From Bradyrhizobium amphicarpaeae (GTDB taxonomy: Bacteria > Pseudomonadota > Alphaproteobacteria > Rhizobiales > Xanthobacteraceae): a stretch of DNA of 64,000 nucleotides. Location of the stretch: the NCBI RefSeq assembly GCF_002266435.3, contig NZ_CP029426.2:5610001-5674000 (forward strand), given 5' to 3'. The notes under the pieces were generated by a model, which searched no databases, was not told where the DNA came from, and was given only the letters and a program-made list of their open reading frames with translations. Shown in pieces: positions 59,479-64,000 of this stretch; positions within the stretch are counted from its first letter, which is position 1, and each line of letters starts with the position of its first letter. The position numbers and the translations under genes are program-made.

Positions 59479-61308
59479 ATGTTCGAAGCACACTTCCAGA
59501 CATTCGAGGAGCCGGAGGCCGGCGTCGCATTGACGGCGCGGCTCGCCACACTTCGCGAAGAACTCGCCCGTCGCAAGCTGACCGGCTTCGTGATCCCGCG
59601 CGCCGATCAGCAGCAGAATGAATATGTGCCGCCGTCGGAAGAACGGCTGGCCTGGCTGACCGGTTTCACGGGCTCGGCGGGCCTCGCGGTTGTGCTGATC
59701 CAGGAGGCCGCGGTTTTCGTCGACGGCCGCTACACGCTTCAGGCCGCCAAGCAGGTCGATGCCAAGGCCTGGGCCGTGGAATCCCTGATCGACCCGCCGC
59801 CGGAGAGCTGGGTGTCGGCGCACCTGAAGGCCGGCGACCGCCTCGGATTCGATCCGTGGCTGCACACTTTTGCGGCAGCCGAGCGCCTGTCCGCCGCCTG
59901 CGCCAAGGCCGGCGCCGAGCTGGTCGCCGTCGACAGCAATCCCATCGACGCAATCTGGCAGGACCGCCCGCAGCCGCCGCTGGCCCCCGTCGGCGTCCAC
60001 GGCCTGCAGAATGCCGGCGTCACAGAAGCCGAGAAGCTGACGCAGATCAGGGCCGAGATCGGCAAGCTCGGCGCCGACGCGCTGGTGCTGTCGGACAGCC
60101 ACGCGGTGGCCTGGACCTTCAACATCCGCGGCGCCGACGTCGCCCATACCCCGCTGCCGCTGTCCTACGCGCTGGTGCCGAAGGACGGCCGTCCCACCAT
60201 CTTCATCGACCACCGAAAACTCTCCAACCTGACGCGCGACCATCTTGAGCAGTCCGCCGATGTGCGCGAGCCCGATGCGATGGCGCCGACCTTGATGGCG
60301 CTCGCCAAGGGCGGTGGATCGATTGCGCTCGACAGTGCCACTGCGGCCGACGCGCTCAGCCGGTTGATCGCGGGCGCCGGTGGCAAGCCGGTGCGCGGCA
60401 GCGATCCGATTGCGCTGCTCAAGGCGGTCAAGAACGCGACCGAGATCAAGGGCACGAAGACCGCCCATGTGCGTGACGCCGTGGCGCTGGCGCGGTTTCT
60501 CGCGTGGATCGACCGCGAGGCGCCAAGTGGCAAGCTCACAGAGATCGACGCGGTCGAGGCGCTGGAGACATTCCGCCGGGATACCGGCGCCTTGAAGGAC
60601 GTCTCGTTCCCGACGATCTCCGGCACCGGCCCGAACGGCGCCATCGTGCATTATCGCGTCACCCGCAAGAGCAACCGGCGGATCGCGCGCGGCGACCTGC
60701 TGCTGATCGATTCCGGCGCGCAATACGAAGACGGCACCACCGACGTCACCCGGACCATGGCGGTGGGCGAGCCGACCGACGAGATGCGCGACCGCTTCAC
60801 CCGCGTGCTGCGCGGCCATATCGCGATCGCGCGCGCCGTCTTTCCGGACGGCGCCACGGGCGCGCAGCTCGACACGCTGGCGCGGCAATATCTCTGGGCC
60901 GCCGGCGTCGATTTCGAGCACGGCACCGGTCACGGCGTCGGCAGCTATCTCTCGGTGCACGAGGGGCCGGCACGGATCTCGAAGCTCGGGACCACGCCGC
61001 TGAAGCGCGGCATGATCCTCTCCAACGAGCCCGGCTACTACAAGACCGACGGTTTCGGCATCCGCATCGAGAACCTCGAACTGGTCGTCGCCGCCGAGAT
61101 CCAGGACGCCGAGAAGCCGATGAACGCGTTCGAGACGCTGACGCTGGCGCCGATCGACCGCCGGCTGATCGATGTCGCGATGCTGGGCCGCGACGAACTC
61201 GACTGGCTCAATGCCTACCACGCACGCGTCCGGACCGAGGTGCGGCCGGCACTGGACGAAGCAACGCGGGCTTGGCTCGATCAGGCTACGGCGGAGCTGA
61301 AGGCGTAG
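59479..61308 (+). CDS. Aminopeptidase P-family (Xaa-Pro) metallopeptidase
   Basis: The product has 609 residues, the long three-domain form. Two creatinase-like N-terminal domains (FVIPRADQQQNEYVPPSEERL, then a second with AHTPLPLSYALVPKDGR) precede a pita-bread catalytic domain. The metal ligands are visible: Asp in LLIDSGAQYEDGTTDVTRT (two), His in HGTGHGVGSYLSVHEGP, and Glu in LSNEPGYY and IRIENLELV. It removes N-terminal residues before proline with Mn2+, in the cytoplasm. Confidence 0.93.
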   Translation: MFEAHFQTFEEPEAGVALTARLATLREELARRKLTGFVIPRADQQQNEYVPPSEERLAWLTGFTGSAGLAVVLIQEAAVFVDGRYTLQAAKQVDAKAWAVESLIDPPPESWVSAHLKAGDRLGFDPWLHTFAAAERLSAACAKAGAELVAVDSNPIDAIWQDRPQPPLAPVGVHGLQNAGVTEAEKLTQIRAEIGKLGADALVLSDSHAVAWTFNIRGADVAHTPLPLSYALVPKDGRPTIFIDHRKLSNLTRDHLEQSADVREPDAMAPTLMALAKGGGSIALDSATAADALSRLIAGAGGKPVRGSDPIALLKAVKNATEIKGTKTAHVRDAVALARFLAWIDREAPSGKLTEIDAVEALETFRRDTGALKDVSFPTISGTGPNGAIVHYRVTRKSNRRIARGDLLLIDSGAQYEDGTTDVTRTMAVGEPTDEMRDRFTRVLRGHIAIARAVFPDGATGAQLDTLARQYLWAAGVDFEHGTGHGVGSYLSVHEGPARISKLGTTPLKRGMILSNEPGYYKTDGFGIRIENLELVVAAEIQDAEKPMNAFETLTLAPIDRRLIDVAMLGRDELDWLNAYHARVRTEVRPALDEATRAWLDQATAELKA

Positions 61309-61359
61309 CGCGCATGGCGCTACGCGACTGACGCAAGGCTGCTCGCTCCATCACAATCG

Positions 61360-61457
61360 TAATGCCCCGCGAAGGCGGGGCATCCAGTATCCCAGAGACG
61401 CCAAACGTATCCGGATAAGCCGCGGCGTACTGGATTCCCCGCTTTCGCGGGGAATGA
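61360..61457. repeat. Palindromic repeat, CCCCGCGAAGGCGGGG family
   Basis: The left part ATGCCCCGCGAAGGCGGGGC plus ATCCAGTA mirrors the right part TACTGGATTCCCCGC plus TTTCGCGGGGAAT (ending about 61457). Each end has its own hairpin, and the two ends pair with each other. It fills the gap before the MFS gene. Related in design to the element at 62921. Confidence 0.8.
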
Positions 61458-61610
61458 CACCGACCTGCTGGAACAAGATGTGCGCCCAATCGGTCGCCAT
61501 CGCGCCGCAATCATCACCATCCCGAAATCCGAATAGCCGCATTCCGAAACGCCGATATCCGTCTTGCGCGAGCGCGCTACAGTCGATTCGAATTCGAAAG
61601 ACGGACGTTT

Positions 61611-62885
61611 ATGCACGGCATGATCAGCAAGCCGCCGGGAGCGGCCACCAACCTTGCGACCTCGCGCGCGGTGTTGCTGCTGCTGGTCGTCATGACCGGG
61701 ATCGCGCCGATCTCGCTCTATATCCTGGTTCCGGCGCTGCCGGTGCTGGCGACGAATTTCGGCAGCGACATCTCGATCGCGCAGATGACGGTGTCGCTCT
61801 ACATGGTCGGCATCGCGCTGTCGCAGCTCATCATGGGACCGCTGTCGGACCGGTTCGGACGGCGTCCGGTGCTGCTCGGAGGGCTGGCGCTGATGGTCGT
61901 GGCGAGCGTCGGCTGCATCTTCGCCGAAACCTTGCCGCAACTGATTGCCGCGCGTTTTTTCCAGGCGCTCGGCGGCGCCTCCGGCATGGTGATCAGCCGC
62001 GCCATCATCCGCGACATCTACGAGCGCGACCGCGTCGCCTCCATGATCAGCCTCGTGGTCGCGGCGCTGATGATCGGCCAGATGGTGTCGCCACTCACCG
62101 GCGGCCTGATCGAGACCGCATTCGGCTGGCGCGCGATCTTCTACGCCATCACCATCGCTGCGATCGTCGTCGCCGTGGGCATCGCATTCGCGCTGCCCGA
62201 AACGCGGCGCAGCCGCGCCGCCGGCAGCGGCTTCCGCGGCGACGTCGGCATCCTGTTCAGGAGCCGCGCCTTCGTCGGCTATGTGATGTGCCAGGTGCTG
62301 GCTTCGCAGATCATCTTCACCTTCGCAGGCGGCGGCCCCTACATCGTGGTGACGCAGATGGGCCGGACCAGCGCCGAATACGGCGCCTGGTTCGCGACCA
62401 CCGGCTTCGCCTACCTCGTCGGCAACCTGCTTTGCGTACGGTTCGCGCCGCGACATTCGCTGGAGAAGCTGATCTGGCTCGGGCTCGCGCTCCAGCTCGC
62501 AGGCAGCCTCCTCAATCTGTTGTGGAGCTTCACCGGCTGGAACGAAGCGCCGGCCTGGCTGTTCGGCACGCAGATGATCGTCATGGTCGGCAACGCCTTC
62601 GTGATGGCGAATTCCGCGGCCGGCGCGATCAGCATCCGCCCCGAAGCCGCGGGCGCGGCGTCGGGCGCCATGGGCTTTCTGCAACAGGGGATCGGCGCGC
62701 TGATGTCGCAATTCGGCGCCTATCTCGGTGGCCACTCAGCCACGACGCTGCCGCTGACCTCGGCCGTCCTCGCCATCTCGCTGCTCTGCGCCTGCATGAT
62801 GATCTTCGTCGTCCCCCGCCGGGAGGTGGTTGTAAGCGAGACGCTGATCGAGCAGGCGGAGGAGGAAGAGACGGGGATGATGTGA
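61611..62885 (+). CDS. Bcr/CflA-type multidrug MFS exporter
   Basis: The product has 424 residues with 12 helices. Early motifs fit the Bcr/CflA branch: ISLYILVPALPVLATNFGSD, then motif A LIMGPLSDRFGRRPVLLGGL and ARFFQALGGASGMVISRAIIRD. FLQQGIGALMSQFGAYLGG is in the last third. Members expel drugs, dipeptides or amino acids using the proton gradient; the cargo here is not known. It lies between two palindromic repeats. Confidence 0.91.
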   Translation: MHGMISKPPGAATNLATSRAVLLLLVVMTGIAPISLYILVPALPVLATNFGSDISIAQMTVSLYMVGIALSQLIMGPLSDRFGRRPVLLGGLALMVVASVGCIFAETLPQLIAARFFQALGGASGMVISRAIIRDIYERDRVASMISLVVAALMIGQMVSPLTGGLIETAFGWRAIFYAITIAAIVVAVGIAFALPETRRSRAAGSGFRGDVGILFRSRAFVGYVMCQVLASQIIFTFAGGGPYIVVTQMGRTSAEYGAWFATTGFAYLVGNLLCVRFAPRHSLEKLIWLGLALQLAGSLLNLLWSFTGWNEAPAWLFGTQMIVMVGNAFVMANSAAGAISIRPEAAGAASGAMGFLQQGIGALMSQFGAYLGGHSATTLPLTSAVLAISLLCACMMIFVVPRREVVVSETLIEQAEEEETGMM

Positions 62886-62920
62886 GGGGCGACGTGCGAC
62901 GACCGTCACCACACACTCAG

Positions 62921-63022
62921 CGTCATCCCCCGCGAAGGCGGGGGACCCAGTACGCCGCAGCTTCTCGGCTCTAGCACTGCTGCCTCGGCGTACTAGATCG
63001 CCCGGTCAAGCCGGGCGATGAC
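62921..63022. repeat. Palindromic repeat, CGTCATCCCCCGCGAAGGCG family
   Basis: It begins CGTCATCCCCCGCGAAGGCG, has AGTACGCCGCAG/CGGCGTACT pairing in the middle and ends CCGGTCAAGCCGGGCGATGAC at 63022. The GTCATC and GATGAC ends are complementary. It separates convergent genes (MFS exporter and ligA). The helicase-embedded element at 25915 follows the same plan. Confidence 0.82.
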
Positions 63023-63046
63023 AGCGGAGCGGGAAGGCGCAGCACC

Positions 63047-64000
<954 letters not shown>

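Noticed and set aside
59464..61221. 585-codon minus-strand open frame opposite aminopeptidase P
   Set aside because: Antisense shadow; the plus strand has all five metal ligands of the peptidase.
61320..62735. 471-codon minus-strand open frame opposite the MFS exporter
   Set aside because: Mirror of a membrane protein gene, highly charged and without motifs.

Overview
The window is GC-rich, densely coded alphaproteobacterial DNA. It most likely comes from a Bradyrhizobium-type member of the Rhizobiales. This is inferred from the gene families (formate dehydrogenase with DUF3305/DUF3306 partners, fused DctQM TRAP permease, CHAT-TPR protein, lone Flp pilin), from frequent GTG/TTG starts, and from several palindromic intergenic repeat families typical of that group. 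No rRNA, tRNA, CRISPR array, transposase, phage gene or integrase was seen. The first and last genes are cut by the window edges.

Layout. 1-6.4 kb: membrane-bound formate dehydrogenase locus (end of the alpha subunit, beta, gamma), an opposing multi-[4Fe-4S] protein, DUF3305, DUF3306, a TorD-type chaperone and two very small membrane-anchored proteins. 6.4-13 kb: two large GGDEF-EAL c-di-GMP proteins flanking an MFS carrier. 13.2-18.3 kb: an amino-acid-type binding protein and an opposing TRAP operon with a 2-hydroxyacid dehydrogenase. 18.7-24.8 kb: a secreted caspase-like protein, a SulP transporter, a small hypothetical protein, a GlcD-like FAD oxidoreductase, a thioesterase and a DUF1328 protein. 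25-29.1 kb: UvrD/PcrA-type helicase carrying an in-frame palindromic repeat, a HicB-like protein, a Cys-repeat protein and an OmpA-domain protein. 29.3-33.5 kb: a DUF962-epimerase-methyltransferase operon, then a small protein and a sorbosone dehydrogenase-like protein.

33.6-40.5 kb is the most coherent metabolic block. It holds an aspartate-dehydrogenase-like protein, an ornithine-cyclodeaminase-family protein, a leaderless PhnD-like protein, a NitT/TauT-type ABC importer and a tartrate dehydrogenase. The promoters of the cyclodeaminase pair and of the importer operon share an identical 12-bp site at the same distance from a -35-like hexamer, so they are probably one regulon.

40.5-48.9 kb: two paralogous secreted alpha/beta-hydrolase-like proteins, a CGNR regulator divergent from an alpha/beta hydrolase across a palindromic operator region, a zinc metallopeptidase, an ABC-2 exporter, a glycine-rich secreted protein and an L,D-transpeptidase. 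48.9-64 kb: a secreted TPR-CHAT protein, GDPD phosphodiesterase, fused MFS/spermidine synthase, CrtI-like oxidoreductase, Flp pilin, PrmA, a 59-aa basic protein, aminopeptidase P, a Bcr/CflA-type MFS exporter and the C-terminal part of NAD-dependent DNA ligase.

The observations most worth following are the repeat element translated inside the helicase gene, the shared 12-bp operator that defines a two-operon regulon, the AGGTTA-N-TAACCT operator region of the CGNR gene, and the very small genes beside the formate dehydrogenase locus.
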